Notes: generated by a model not told the origin, from the sequence alone. A DNA stretch of 64,000 nt from Ruegeria sp. TM1040 (GCF_000014065.1 NC_008044.1:2007501-2071500); one strand, 5' to 3'; numbered from the stretch's first letter, positions 35,143-44,346 are shown. Numbers and translations are program-made.

Positions 35143-35178
35143 TAAAAAAACTCCCGTTCGGCCAAGCGAAAGGGAGTC
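35143..35178 (-). terminator. Attenuator terminator between SAM-II riboswitch and metZ
   Basis: On the minus strand ACTCCC (35177-35172) pairs with GGGAGT (35155-35150) across a loop and is followed by seven T (35149-35143). It lies 13 bases downstream of the aptamer and about 45 bases before the metZ start, as expected for transcriptional control. Confidence 0.85.
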
Positions 35179-35189
35179 CCGTCGTCCTG

Positions 35190-35247
35190 ACCTCTTTAGC
35201 GGCTTGTTTTACGTGGCCCGCAATCCGGTAAACAAATCGCCACGGGG
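35190..35247 (-). promoter_or_regulatory. SAM-II riboswitch (metA motif)
   Basis: The minus strand carries the SAM-II aptamer in order: CGTGGCGATTTG, a loop with ACCGGATTGCGGG, CCACGTAAAACAAG and CCGCTAAAGAGG. CGTGG pairs with CCACG for P1, and the AAACAAG/CTAAA blocks form the H-type pseudoknot that binds SAM. This class is known in alphaproteobacteria upstream of methionine genes. Binding SAM should switch off metZ through the terminator that follows. Confidence 0.92.
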
Positions 35248-35562
35248 TCTTGATGGGCCAATGGAGGCCCCTTTGTGCCGCGCTCATACTCCCCCCTGCG
35301 CCAAGCGTCAAGAGGGCGGAGGTCGCCCGCCTCATGCGCTGCGCGGCATCGCTGGTGCCTGCAGCGCAAAAGAACCTGCAATCTCGCTGCGTGACACTGA
35401 AGCGCTCGACGCCTCTCTCTCGTGCCTTCGCCGGGCGCCTTAGGAAAGATCCGGTATCTGTCGCGGCATCTGCGAAGACGTCACCGCACCGTTACCAAGC
35501 CGTCACCCTGTCGTCACCACGCCCAGCTAGAGCAAAGCCAAAGTCATGTTCTGGGGGCAGTT
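35248..35562. other. Gap between metZ leader and hydrolase gene
   Basis: These 315 bases should hold the metZ promoter (minus) and the promoter of the hydrolase (plus). No gene, repeat or terminator stands out. Confidence 0.4.
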
Positions 35563-36504
35563 ATGGCAGTGATCCGTATCAACGCAGTCGGCGACACGCC
35601 GGTGGTGCACGCGCGCCCCGGCCCCCTCGAGGAGGAGATCGCACGCCTTGGACCGCTCGAGGGTCCGGTGATCGTCATGATCCACGGCTACAGCTACAAG
35701 CCGGGCCTGCCCGCGCATTGCCCACATCGCCACATCTTGTCTCTCGATCCCCACCACATGCCCTGGCTTGCGCCCTCCTGGCCGCGCCAGCTTGGTTTTG
35801 GCATGGGGCGCGGTGACGAAGGGCTTGCGGTGGCCTTTGGCTGGAACTCACGTGGGAGACTCGCCGCCGCGCAAGCCCGCGCGATCGACGCAGGGCGCGC
35901 ATTGGCAAGGCTTGTCGAGGTGCTGCATCGCCAAGCACCGGCACGCCCAATCCACCTGATCGGGCATTCTCTCGGCTCAGAGGTGGTGCTCAGGGCGCTC
36001 AAGGATCTGCCGGTTGGTGCCGTTGAGAGGGTGATTTCTCTGAGCGGGGCCAGTTATCAGAGCGTGGCCACTTCAGCGCTTACGACGCCCGCTGGACGCG
36101 CTGTCGAGTTTTTCAACATCACCAGCCGCGAAAACGATACTTTTGATTTCCTGTTCGAAACCCTGACACGCAGGCCCAATCGCAATGATCGCGCCATCAG
36201 CAAAGGCATCTCTGCCCCCAATGCGGTCACGCTGCAGATCGACTGCCTCGAGACGCTGGAGCAGCTCTCGCGGATGGGCCACCCCCTCGGCCTGCCGGAG
36301 CGACGGGTGTGCCATCGGTCCACATATCTGCGGCCAGGGGCCTTGCGCCTCTACCGCCAGCTGATGCGGCATCCGGAACAAATACCTCTCACCCGCATCC
36401 AAAGCTCTGTACCCACAGCGCCCGAACCGCGCTGGTCCCGTCTCTTGCGCTTGCGCCCGCAGCCCGGTGCGGTGCCGATTTGGCAGCGGATCGAGCTGGG
36501 CTGA
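35563..36504 (+). CDS. Alpha/beta-hydrolase fold protein
   Basis: This is a 313-aa hydrolase. An oxyanion-type motif, VIVMIHGYSYKPG, lies near residue 45. The nucleophile elbow HLIGHSLGSEVVL follows near residue 140, with RVISLSGASYQS after it. The first 45 residues and the Arg-rich C-terminus are not typical of a named family. ATG 35563 follows GGGGGCAG; earlier in-frame codons look non-coding. It is a monocistronic gene with unknown substrate. No signal peptide is seen. Confidence 0.8.
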   Translation: MAVIRINAVGDTPVVHARPGPLEEEIARLGPLEGPVIVMIHGYSYKPGLPAHCPHRHILSLDPHHMPWLAPSWPRQLGFGMGRGDEGLAVAFGWNSRGRLAAAQARAIDAGRALARLVEVLHRQAPARPIHLIGHSLGSEVVLRALKDLPVGAVERVISLSGASYQSVATSALTTPAGRAVEFFNITSRENDTFDFLFETLTRRPNRNDRAISKGISAPNAVTLQIDCLETLEQLSRMGHPLGLPERRVCHRSTYLRPGALRLYRQLMRHPEQIPLTRIQSSVPTAPEPRWSRLLRLRPQPGAVPIWQRIELG

Positions 36505-36700
36505 GCCTACGGCGCCCTTGATGCGAGCCTCCGGCGCGTCGGGAGCGCGCCCGCACCGTTTTGTCAGGGCAGAGCCAGGCTGGCGAAGGATCATGAGGCC
36601 GGGCGACCAGCGACGCCCGGTCACGATGCGCATCGCTCCCCCTCGGAGGCGGTCAATTCTCAGGCATAGATTCGGGCGACGCGCGCTCAGATGATGTGGC

Positions 36701-37336
36701 CTACTCGGCCTCGCCCTGTTCCTCGAGCCCGTAGATCTGGAACAGCCGAGCCTGAGTCATGAAGAACAGGAACATCGCAGCCGTCAGACCGAAGGTCTTG
36801 AAATAGACCCAGGTTTCCGTGCTCATCATGCGCCAGATCACCTCATTGGCGACCGCCAGCCCAAAGAAGAACGCACAGAGGCGACGTGTGAGGATCATCC
36901 ACCCCTCGTCCTGAAGCGGCATCATCTCTTCCATCACCACACGCAGGTAACTCTGACCGCGCAAAAGCCCCACGCCCAGCATGCCGCCAAAGAGCAGGTA
37001 GATCATCGTCGGCTTCATCTTGAAAAAGCGCTCGTCGTTGAACCAGACCGAGAGCCCGCCAAAGACCACAATCAGCACCAGCGTCATCACCTGCATGCGC
37101 GAGAGTTTGCCCGTAAGCCGCCACAGGATCAGCGTCGAGAGGATCATCAGCGGTACAAAGCCTGCGGTCACAACGATGAACCCCTCATAGGAGGTGCCGC
37201 CGATCTCAAACACCTGATCCTTGAGCCTCAGATACGCCACGAAGAACAGAACAACCGGGCCGAACTCCAATAAGTTCTTGACCAGGGGGCTTATCTTGCG
37301 CGCCGCCGGGCTTGGATCACTTGTCTGTTCGCTCAT
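36701..37336 (-). CDS. yciB: Inner membrane-spanning protein YciB (septation protein A)
   Basis: This 211-aa protein with about five membrane spans begins after MSEQTSDPSPAARK with ISPLVKNLLEFGPVVLFFVA, and contains PTMIYLLFGGMLGVGLLRGQ and NEVIWRMMSTETWVYFKTFG, all YciB/IspA landmarks. In E. coli the protein affects cell-envelope synthesis and division. The start is 37336; the frame is open 14 codons further. It is the last gene of an ftsY-transporter-yciB cluster, 44 bases after the transporter. Confidence 0.93.
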   Translation of the reverse strand: MSEQTSDPSPAARKISPLVKNLLEFGPVVLFFVAYLRLKDQVFEIGGTSYEGFIVVTAGFVPLMILSTLILWRLTGKLSRMQVMTLVLIVVFGGLSVWFNDERFFKMKPTMIYLLFGGMLGVGLLRGQSYLRVVMEEMMPLQDEGWMILTRRLCAFFFGLAVANEVIWRMMSTETWVYFKTFGLTAAMFLFFMTQARLFQIYGLEEQGEAE

Positions 37337-37380
37337 TGCTGGCCTCTCCTGTCCCAAATCATCCCTCTCAGATGGCACCC

Positions 37381-38289
37381 TCAGCCCCCCATTTCAACAA
37401 TCACCGCACCTGCAGCGATCAACGCCATCAACGCAATGCGGCGCGGACCTACGGTTTCTTTGAGAACCAGCCAGCCGATGAGGGCGGCAAAGACCGTCGA
37501 TGTTTCGCGCAGCACCGCCGCCTCGCCCACCTTGTCGAGCCGGGTGGCCAGCATGATCGACCCAAAAGAGGCAAAGGCCACCAGCCCGCCGAAGAACCCG
37601 CGCAGCATCAACGGCCCAACAGTCGGACGATCTGTGCCCATGCGCCGCCAGCGCCAGTAGGCGTAGATCGGCATGGTCATGCCGTCGATCATGAAAAACC
37701 ACGCCAAAAAGGTGAAGGGATCCGCCGTCGCGCGAATACCATAGGCGTCATATGTCGTGTAAAGCGCCACAAACAGGCCAGTTGCCAGCGCCAGCAGAAG
37801 CGCAATCCCCAAGGTCTCGCGCGCGGTGACCAGAAAAATATAGTTGTAAACCGCAAGACCAAAGATCCCGGCCAGAAGCACCCCGACCCCAAGCCATTGC
37901 ACCAGCGTGAAGGTCTCCCCAAAGAGGAGATAAGCGCCAATGACCGCAAACAGCGGCCCGGTGCCGCGCACCACCGGGTAGACGACCGTATAGGCCCCCT
38001 TGGTATAGGCCATGGCCTGCAGGATCTTGTATACCACATGGATCGCCCAGACCCCGAGGAAAATCAGCCACATATGCGGCTCGGGCCAGGGCACCACAAA
38101 AAGCGCAAAGGGTGCGGCCATCAGCCCGTAAGACGCGTCGATTGCGCCCCGCGACAGCCAGGGATCATGGCGCCCTTTCTGAAGCGCGCCAAAGACTGCG
38201 TGTAAAAACGCGGCGGACACGGCAAGGATCAGCGCAACCTGATGCCCGGCTTCGGTTCCCTCAAGAGAGATCAACCACTCGCTCAGCAT
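37381..38289 (-). CDS. DMT-superfamily (EamA) transporter
   Basis: This 302-aa membrane protein has ten predicted spans in two EamA halves (GALQKGRHDPWLSRGAI, AYTVVYPVVRGTGPLFAVIG, and near the end EAAVLRETSTVFAALIGWLV). It is the usual neighbour of ftsY in this bacterial group. The substrate is unknown; drug or metabolite export is the family norm. It lies 58 bases downstream of ftsY and probably shares its transcript. Confidence 0.88.
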   Translation of the reverse strand: MLSEWLISLEGTEAGHQVALILAVSAAFLHAVFGALQKGRHDPWLSRGAIDASYGLMAAPFALFVVPWPEPHMWLIFLGVWAIHVVYKILQAMAYTKGAYTVVYPVVRGTGPLFAVIGAYLLFGETFTLVQWLGVGVLLAGIFGLAVYNYIFLVTARETLGIALLLALATGLFVALYTTYDAYGIRATADPFTFLAWFFMIDGMTMPIYAYWRWRRMGTDRPTVGPLMLRGFFGGLVAFASFGSIMLATRLDKVGEAAVLRETSTVFAALIGWLVLKETVGPRRIALMALIAAGAVIVEMGG

Positions 38290-38347
38290 GCAGCGCCCCT
38301 AGCCATCAGGCGCGGCGCCCTTGCGCAGGCGCGGGATCGCGGTTCCC

Positions 38348-39508
38348 TCACGCGCCCTCTTCCAGACCGGTAAGCGCGGCCGCGAATTCTTCGGGATCGA
38401 ACGGCGAGAGGTCATCGATCTGCTCACCCACGCCGATCGCATGAATCGGCAGACCGAATTTGTCGGCGAGCGCCACCAGAACGCCCCCTTTGGCGGTGCC
38501 GTCGAGCTTGGTCATCACAAGCCCCGAAACATCCGCTAGCTGGCGGAAGGTCTCGACTTGCGACAGCGCATTCTGCCCGGTGGTCGCATCCAGAACCAAC
38601 AGCGTGTTGTGCGGCGCATTGGGATCTTTCTTGCGAATGACCCGCACGATTTTTGCCAGCTCTTCCATGAGGTCCGCGCGGTTTTGCAGGCGTCCGGCGG
38701 TGTCGATCATCAAAAGATCCGCCCCGTCGGCCTCGGCTTTGGTCATGGCATCAAAGGCAAGGCTGGCGGGATCCGATCCTTCGGGCGCGGTCAAGACCGG
38801 CACCCCGGCGCGGTCGCCCCAGACCTGCAGCTGTTCCACAGCGGCGGCGCGGAACGTGTCACCCGCGGCAATCACCACGGATTTTCCAGCCGCACGGAAC
38901 TGGCTTGCCAGCTTGCCGATGGTGGTGGTCTTGCCAGAGCCGTTGACGCCCACGACCAGCACCACCTGCGGCTTGGAGGGATAGAGCGGCATCGGACGGG
39001 CCACTGGCTCCATCACGCGGGCAATTTCGGCTGCCAGAAGCTCGCGGATTTCGCGGCCCGAGACCCGACGCCCCATACGCCCTTCTGCGATATTTGCCGT
39101 AACGCGCAACGCGGTGTCGACGCCCATATCAGAGGCGATGAGCATCTCCTCAAGGCTCTCCAGCATATCGTCATCCAGCACCCGGCGCGGCTCGGAGGGC
39201 TTGGTGCGCCCCATGAGCCGCCCCAATAGGCCGGGTCTGGAGGCCTCCGGCGCCTCTGCAGGGGCGGATGGTACGATCGGAGCTGGCGCGGACGTGGACG
39301 CCCGTGCCGCCGGCGCCTCAATAGGCTCAGGACCCGGCGCGCGCTCTGCGGGCTGCGCTGCAGGCGCCGCCGGAGACGCCGTTTCCGGGGCAGGATCTGG
39401 CGCCTGTTCAGGGGCGACCGCCCCCTCTTCAACAATCGCATCCACCTCTTTTCCGAGGCGGGACGAGGATTTCAGCAGCCGCTCCTTGAGCTTTGAGAAA
39501 AGCGCCAT
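38348..39508 (-). CDS. ftsY: Signal recognition particle receptor FtsY
   Basis: This SRP receptor GTPase targets nascent membrane proteins to the translocon. The 386-aa chain has a membrane-attaching N-terminus and a Pro/Ala/Glu A-domain (residues 30-95), then the NG domain. GTPase motifs are GVNGSGKTTTIGKLA (G1), DTFRAAAVEQLQVWGDRAGV, IDTAGRLQN (G3) and TKLDGTAKGGVL (G4). ATG 39508 begins MALFSKLKERLLKSS. It heads the ftsY-transporter-yciB run. Confidence 0.96.
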   Translation of the reverse strand: MALFSKLKERLLKSSSRLGKEVDAIVEEGAVAPEQAPDPAPETASPAAPAAQPAERAPGPEPIEAPAARASTSAPAPIVPSAPAEAPEASRPGLLGRLMGRTKPSEPRRVLDDDMLESLEEMLIASDMGVDTALRVTANIAEGRMGRRVSGREIRELLAAEIARVMEPVARPMPLYPSKPQVVLVVGVNGSGKTTTIGKLASQFRAAGKSVVIAAGDTFRAAAVEQLQVWGDRAGVPVLTAPEGSDPASLAFDAMTKAEADGADLLMIDTAGRLQNRADLMEELAKIVRVIRKKDPNAPHNTLLVLDATTGQNALSQVETFRQLADVSGLVMTKLDGTAKGGVLVALADKFGLPIHAIGVGEQIDDLSPFDPEEFAAALTGLEEGA

Positions 39509-39581
39509 CTGGGTCTCCGCAGGGTCGTTTGACCTTCACCTAATGTGCTTTGACACAGGATGCAAAGCGCAATGAGGTCTT

Positions 39582-40235
39582 TCACAAGATAAGCACTGCA
39601 AAAAACAATGCCTGCGCGCCCCAGTAAAGAAGCCAGATCACGGGGGCTGTCAGACGGCGCGCAGGATGCGCCGGAGGCAGAACAAAGGTCTCAACCGCGA
39701 GCACCATATCCGAGATCATGAACATGACCGCCGCGCACCAAATGAGCGGCGTGGGCAGGGTCAATGCTGCCAGCCCCATGGCGACAATCACGGGCACATA
39801 GGCCATGACCTGAACGCGCATCTCGCCCGCGAAACGCGCCAAGAGCGACATCATGGCCAAGGCAACACCCGCGAGCGCAATCACCGCCCAGCCCGCTGGC
39901 GCAGTCCAGAGCCGCGTTACATCCGCATCAGGCAGCGAGAGGAACAGCCCCACATAGGCCAGATGACCCCCTGCAAAACTGCCAACACCCGCGAGAAAGG
40001 CACGTTCCCCCGGTCGCGACAAGGCCAGATCGCCAAAGGCACAAAGCCCCAGTGCCACCGCAAGCAGAGGCGTCGAAAGGCCCGCCACAAGAGCAAGGCT
40101 CAGAACCGACGCCGTCTTGAAACCAGAGCGCGACCAGCTTTCGTCTGCGTGAACCTGCCACAGATAGCCAAGCGCAAAACCGCCAGCCAGCAGCAGCGTG
40201 ACGGTTTCAAGCATCATGGCGGATTCGTTTATCAT
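39582..40235 (-). CDS. YhhN/TMEM86-family lysoplasmalogenase-like membrane protein
   Basis: This 217-aa protein of about eight spans has the YhhN family's conserved polar residues in LGLCAFGDLALSRPGERAFL, FAGGHLAYVGLF and FMISDMVLAVETFVLP; eukaryotic relatives hydrolyse the vinyl-ether bond of lysoplasmalogen. ATG 40235 follows GGGGA; inner ATGs at codons 7 and 8 are possible. It lies 73 bases upstream of ftsY on the same strand. Confidence 0.85.
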   Translation of the reverse strand: MINESAMMLETVTLLLAGGFALGYLWQVHADESWSRSGFKTASVLSLALVAGLSTPLLAVALGLCAFGDLALSRPGERAFLAGVGSFAGGHLAYVGLFLSLPDADVTRLWTAPAGWAVIALAGVALAMMSLLARFAGEMRVQVMAYVPVIVAMGLAALTLPTPLIWCAAVMFMISDMVLAVETFVLPPAHPARRLTAPVIWLLYWGAQALFFAVLIL

Positions 40236-40372
40236 CGCGGGGTCCCCAAAAGCATGTCGCGAGGGTGCGTCGACGGGGACACAAAGGTCAAAGCTGACCT
40301 TGCGCCACCCTTGGGCTACCCAAGCTGAAAAGCGGTCTTGGCTGGGCGCGATGCATGCGCCATGGTGGGCGC

Positions 40373-40783
40373 ATGTTCAGCTATTCCCTTTCTCGCACCG
40401 CCCTAGTCTTGGGCCTCGCTCTTCTGAGTGCCGTGCCGCTCAGCGCCAATGATGCCGAAGAGTTCAACTCTTACACGCAGGGCCGCACCATCCATTTCAG
40501 TTGGGAAGGTCAGGCCTATGGCGCAGAGCGCTACCTGCCCGGCCAGCGCGTGATCTGGTCGTTTCTGGATGGCCGCTGCGTCACTGGCGAATGGTATATG
40601 CAGTCTGGTGACATCTGCTTTGTCTATGAGGATCGCCCAGAGCCGCAATGCTGGCGCTTTGACATCGGCGACAACGGTTTGAGCGTCTCCATCGCGCGCG
40701 ACGACGGGTCGGTGCTGACGCTGAGAGAGCGCCTCTCCGTGCGTGACGAGATGGTTTGTCTCGGCCCCGAAGTCGGCGTCTGA
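40373..40783 (+). CDS. Exported conserved hypothetical protein
   Basis: This is a 136-aa secreted protein I cannot name. MFSYSLSRTALVLGLALLSA then VPLSA-ND is a clear signal peptide. The mature part has Trp-rich strands (GRTIHFSWEGQAYGAERYLP, WSFLDGRCVTGEWYMQSGDI) and four Cys (CVTG, ICFVYE, PQCWRFDIG, MVCLG) that could form two disulfides in the periplasm. The start is 40373, 18 bases inside a longer open frame. An element with a T run follows the stop. Confidence 0.75.
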   Translation: MFSYSLSRTALVLGLALLSAVPLSANDAEEFNSYTQGRTIHFSWEGQAYGAERYLPGQRVIWSFLDGRCVTGEWYMQSGDICFVYEDRPEPQCWRFDIGDNGLSVSIARDDGSVLTLRERLSVRDEMVCLGPEVGV

Positions 40784-40796
40784 GGCCCGCGCAGAA

Positions 40797-40841
40797 GCGA
40801 GGCGCTGCCTCGCGCTCCGGGATATTTTTTGTTAGAAGAAA
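40797..40841 (-). repeat. 3'-end palindromic element, copy C
   Basis: On the minus strand, just after the xseA stop, come TTTCTTCTAACAAAA and ATATCCCGGAGC, then GCGAGGC-AGC-GCCTCGC. It is nearly identical to copy A. On the plus strand the hairpin followed by ATATTTTTTG may also terminate the exported-protein gene. Confidence 0.7.
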
Positions 40842-40851
40842 GCCCTGCCTG

Positions 40852-42360
40852 TCAGAATAGAGAGCCCTGCTCTCCGGGCGTTTTGGGCGCCTTCGGGGCC
40901 GCCGGTTTGGGCGCGGATTTCTTTGTGGTGCTGGGGGCGCTGGCGACATCAAACGTGCCGTCAGCAAATTCGATAGAGAGTTCAGCGGCCTTCCGGGCGC
41001 CTTCGGTGGATGTGACCAGGGCCGCGCCATCGCGCACCACAGCATACCCGCGACGCAACGTGGCCTTGTAGCTCAGAATATCAAGCTGTCGCGCCGTGGC
41101 TGACAGACGATCAATCTGGCGGTCGATGCGGCTGCTTTGGGCAGTGTTAAGGCGCTTGGTGATGCGGTCCAGCGCGTCTCGTTTGCGCCCCAGATCCTGA
41201 GTGATCGGGCGTAGGGTGAGACGCGAAGAAAGGTTTTTGAGCTTGTCCTGACGGCTGGAAACAAGACCGCGCAGGGTGGCGGGTCTGAGGGAGGCGGCGC
41301 GGTCGCTGAGCGTGAGTTTGCGCCGTTGCACGCCCGAAATCAGCGCATTGGGCAGCCGGTCAGAGACTCTGTCGAGCCGCTGGCGCGGGGTTTCCAAGAG
41401 CGTATCCGGGCGCGGCAGAGCGCGCGCCATATCTCCGAGCCGCTGGCGGCGCAGCTGCACCGCGCGGCTGGCGGCATTGGCCATGCGCGCGCCCTGATTT
41501 TCGACCCAGCCCAACAACTCGAGCCGCACGGGCACCGCGTGTTCTGCCGCCGCCGTGGGCGTGGGGGCACGCAGATCCGAAACGTAGTCGATCAGCGTGG
41601 TATCCGTCTCATGGCCCACCGCCGAAATCAGCGGGATGTCACTTGCGGCGGTGGCGCGGGCGACGATCTCCTCGTTAAAACCCCAGAGGTCCTCGATGGA
41701 CCCGCCGCCGCGCGCGACAATGATCAGGTCCGGCCGGGGCAAGGCGCCGCCGGGCGTCAGAGCGTTGAACCCATCGATGGCGCGCGCCACCTCGGGGGCC
41801 GAGTTGCTGCCCTGCACGGCCACGGGCCAGACCAGCACCTTGCGCGGGAAGCGATCCCGAAGCCGATGCAGGATGTCACGGATCACAGCGCCTGAAGGCG
41901 ACGTGATGACGCCGATGATCCCCGGCAGATAGGGCAGCGGTTTCTTGCGCTCGGGTGCAAACAGCCCTTCAGCGGCCAGTTGCGCCTTGCGCTTTTCCAA
42001 GAGCGCCATCAGCGCGCCCTGGCCTGCAACCGCGACCTCATCGACATTCATATTGTATTTGGATTGTCCGCCAAAGGCCGTGAGGCGCCCGGTCACCACC
42101 ACCTCAAGCCCTTCTTCGGGCACCACGGACAGTCCCGAAATCTGGCCCTTCCAGGTCGTGCAGGCCAGCACCGAGCGATCATCCTTGATGTCGTAATAAA
42201 GATGACCGGAGCGCGCCTTGAACACACGCCCGACCTCGCCCCGCACGCGGATGCGGCCAAAGGTGCCCTCAAGCGTGCGTTTGACCTCGCCGGAAATCTC
42301 GGAGACGGAAAACTCCGGTGCGTTCTGGCCCGGGGTTGGATCATCAAGGAGGTCGGACAT
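40852..42360 (-). CDS. xseA: Exodeoxyribonuclease VII large subunit
   Basis: This catalytic subunit of the single-strand DNA exonuclease is 502 aa from MSDLLDDPTPGQN. It has an N-terminal OB fold (EISGEVKRTLEGTFGRIRVR), the nuclease core (GVITSPSGAVIRDILHRLRD, IIVARGGGSIEDLWGFNEE, SAVGHETDTTLIDYVSDLRA), a long coiled coil, and the terminal YAVVRDGAALVTS segment. The start at 42360 excludes a non-conserved 34-codon extension. A Lys/Ala/Pro tail closes the protein. It is divergent from purD. xseB is not here. Confidence 0.95.
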   Translation of the reverse strand: MSDLLDDPTPGQNAPEFSVSEISGEVKRTLEGTFGRIRVRGEVGRVFKARSGHLYYDIKDDRSVLACTTWKGQISGLSVVPEEGLEVVVTGRLTAFGGQSKYNMNVDEVAVAGQGALMALLEKRKAQLAAEGLFAPERKKPLPYLPGIIGVITSPSGAVIRDILHRLRDRFPRKVLVWPVAVQGSNSAPEVARAIDGFNALTPGGALPRPDLIIVARGGGSIEDLWGFNEEIVARATAASDIPLISAVGHETDTTLIDYVSDLRAPTPTAAAEHAVPVRLELLGWVENQGARMANAASRAVQLRRQRLGDMARALPRPDTLLETPRQRLDRVSDRLPNALISGVQRRKLTLSDRAASLRPATLRGLVSSRQDKLKNLSSRLTLRPITQDLGRKRDALDRITKRLNTAQSSRIDRQIDRLSATARQLDILSYKATLRRGYAVVRDGAALVTSTEGARKAAELSIEFADGTFDVASAPSTTKKSAPKPAAPKAPKTPGEQGSLF

Positions 42361-42512
42361 CGAAAAGAAGGCTCCGGTTTGATCAGAGGAGGGGGGTGTC
42401 GGCTCCGACACCTGCCACCAGAGGGCGCCCCCGGCAAGGGTGTTCTTGTTTATGGGACGCACTCAGCATAGAACGCCCATCAACCAAGGCCAAGCAGATC
42501 GGAGAATGGCTC

Positions 42513-43775
42513 ATGAATATCCTCATCCTCGGCAGCGGCGGGCGGGAACATGCACTTGCCTGGGCGGTGATGCAGAACCCCAAATGCGACCGGCTCATTG
42601 TGGCGCCGGGCAATGCGGGTATCGCCCAGATCGCCGACTGCGCCAGCCTCAACGCCGAGGATGGCGGCGCGGTTGTGACATTCGCCGAGGAAAACGCCAT
42701 TGATTTTGTGATCGTCGGCCCCGAGGCGCCTTTGGCCGCCGGTGTGGCAGACCGGTTGCGCGATGCGGGCATTCTGGTCTTTGGTCCCTCTGAGGCCGCC
42801 GCCCGGCTGGAGGCTTCCAAAAGCTTCACCAAGGAGATCTGCGACGCGGCCAATGCGCCCACTGCGGGCTATGGCCACTTCACTGATGCCGAGGCGGCCA
42901 AGGCCCATGTCCGTGCCAACGGCGCGCCGATTGTGGTCAAGGCCGATGGTCTGGCCGCAGGCAAGGGCGTGATCGTGGCGATGGACGAGCAGACTGCGCT
43001 CGATGCCATCGACGATATGTTCGGCGGTGCCTTTGGTGGGGCGGGCGCAGAGGTTGTCATCGAGGAATTCATGGAAGGTGAAGAGGCATCGCTCTTTGTG
43101 CTCTGTGATGGTGAGGAAATCCTGTCCATCGGTACCGCACAGGACCACAAGCGCGTCGGCGAAGGCGACACTGGCCTAAATACCGGCGGCATGGGGGCTT
43201 ATTCTCCTGCACCGGTTCTGAGCGCCGAGGTTGAAGCCAAGGCCATGGAAGAGATCGTGAAGCCCACCATGCGGGTGATGGCCGAGCGTGGCATGCCCTA
43301 CCAAGGCGTGCTCTATGCAGGCCTGATGATCAAGGACGGCCAGCCGCGTCTGGTGGAATATAACGTCCGCTTTGGCGATCCCGAATGTCAGGTGCTGATG
43401 ATGCGCCTTGGCGCGCAGGCCCTGGACCTGATGCAAGCCGCAGCCGAAGGTCGCCTTGCGGACGCCCGCGTCAACTGGGCTGATGACCACGCGATCACGG
43501 TGGTGATGGCTGCGGCAGGCTATCCGGGAAGCTATGAAAAAGGCAGCGAGATCAAGGGCCTTGATGCTCTGCCCGAAGACAGCATGAATATGGTCTTTCA
43601 CGCAGGGACCAAGGCCGATGGCGACAAGATCCTCGCCAATGGTGGCCGGGTGCTGAATGTGACTGCACGGGGCGAGAGCCTCTCTGAGGCGCGCGATCGC
43701 GCCTATGCCATGGTCGATCAGATCGACTGGCCCGAGGGCTTCGTGCGCCGCGACATCGGCTGGCGCGCGCTTTGA
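42513..43775 (+). CDS. purD: Phosphoribosylamine-glycine ligase
   Basis: This ATP-grasp enzyme makes glycinamide ribonucleotide, step 2 of purine synthesis. The 420-aa chain runs from MNILILGSGGREHALAWAVM to the end. Blocks include GPEAPLAAGVADRLRDAGI, PSEAAARLEASKSFTKEICD, VKADGLAAGKGVIVAMD, the purD signature FGDPECQVLMMRLG, and TGGMGAYSPAP. ATG 42513 lies 152 bases from the divergent xseA start. The acetyltransferase follows after 7 bases. Confidence 0.97.
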   Translation: MNILILGSGGREHALAWAVMQNPKCDRLIVAPGNAGIAQIADCASLNAEDGGAVVTFAEENAIDFVIVGPEAPLAAGVADRLRDAGILVFGPSEAAARLEASKSFTKEICDAANAPTAGYGHFTDAEAAKAHVRANGAPIVVKADGLAAGKGVIVAMDEQTALDAIDDMFGGAFGGAGAEVVIEEFMEGEEASLFVLCDGEEILSIGTAQDHKRVGEGDTGLNTGGMGAYSPAPVLSAEVEAKAMEEIVKPTMRVMAERGMPYQGVLYAGLMIKDGQPRLVEYNVRFGDPECQVLMMRLGAQALDLMQAAAEGRLADARVNWADDHAITVVMAAAGYPGSYEKGSEIKGLDALPEDSMNMVFHAGTKADGDKILANGGRVLNVTARGESLSEARDRAYAMVDQIDWPEGFVRRDIGWRAL

Positions 43776-43782
43776 CCCCGCG

Positions 43783-44346
43783 ATGAATCGCACACCGGTT
43801 CAGATTGCCCCGGACAGCCCGCAGTTGCGGGAGGTTCTGGACCTGATCCGGCAGTGCTTTGCCTATATGGACGGGCGGGTTGATCCGCCCTCCTCCATGC
43901 ACCGCCTCACGCTCGAGGCGCTCTCCAAACAGGCGGTGGCGGGCGAAGTCTGGGCCATTGGCGCGCCTGTTGTGGCCTCGGTAGTGCTGACACCGCGCCT
44001 CGATGTGCTCTATCTGGGCAAACTTGCGGTCGTGGAAGATCTGCGCGGTCTTGGGCTGGCCCGCACCCTTGTGGAACTCGCCCTCGCGCGGGCGCGCTCC
44101 ATGGGGCTGAATGCGGTAGAATTGCAGACGCGGATCGAGCTGGTCGAGAACCACGAAGCCTTTGCACGTCTTGGTTTTGAGCGGTGCGGCACCACCACGC
44201 ACAGCGGCTATGACCGACCTCAATCACGATGCGCCGCAGCGTCCATTAGTTGGCCGCGCAGGCGAGCGTGGCGCGAAGCCCTTTTTCCGCATCAAACGGC
44301 CCCAGATCGCGCGAGATCACGGCCCCACCTTCAAGGCGCGACGTGA
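43783..44346 (+). CDS. GNAT N-acetyltransferase, frameshifted near its natural C-terminus
   Basis: The first about 145 codons encode a GNAT protein (LGKLAVVEDLRGLGLARTLV, GLNAVELQTRIELVENHEAF, LGFERCGTTTHSGYDRP). From 44214 the native ending is found in another frame: PTSITMRRSVH then TAG at 44247-44249, exactly abutting the convergent gene's stop. In the present frame translation instead continues 43 residues of Arg/Ser/Pro-rich sequence to 44346, antisense to the neighbour. Loss of one base, or of one ACCG unit at 44212-44220, explains this. The enzyme core is intact. The start is 43783, 7 bases after purD. Confidence 0.75.
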   Translation: MNRTPVQIAPDSPQLREVLDLIRQCFAYMDGRVDPPSSMHRLTLEALSKQAVAGEVWAIGAPVVASVVLTPRLDVLYLGKLAVVEDLRGLGLARTLVELALARARSMGLNAVELQTRIELVENHEAFARLGFERCGTTTHSGYDRPQSRCAAASISWPRRRAWREALFPHQTAPDRARSRPHLQGAT

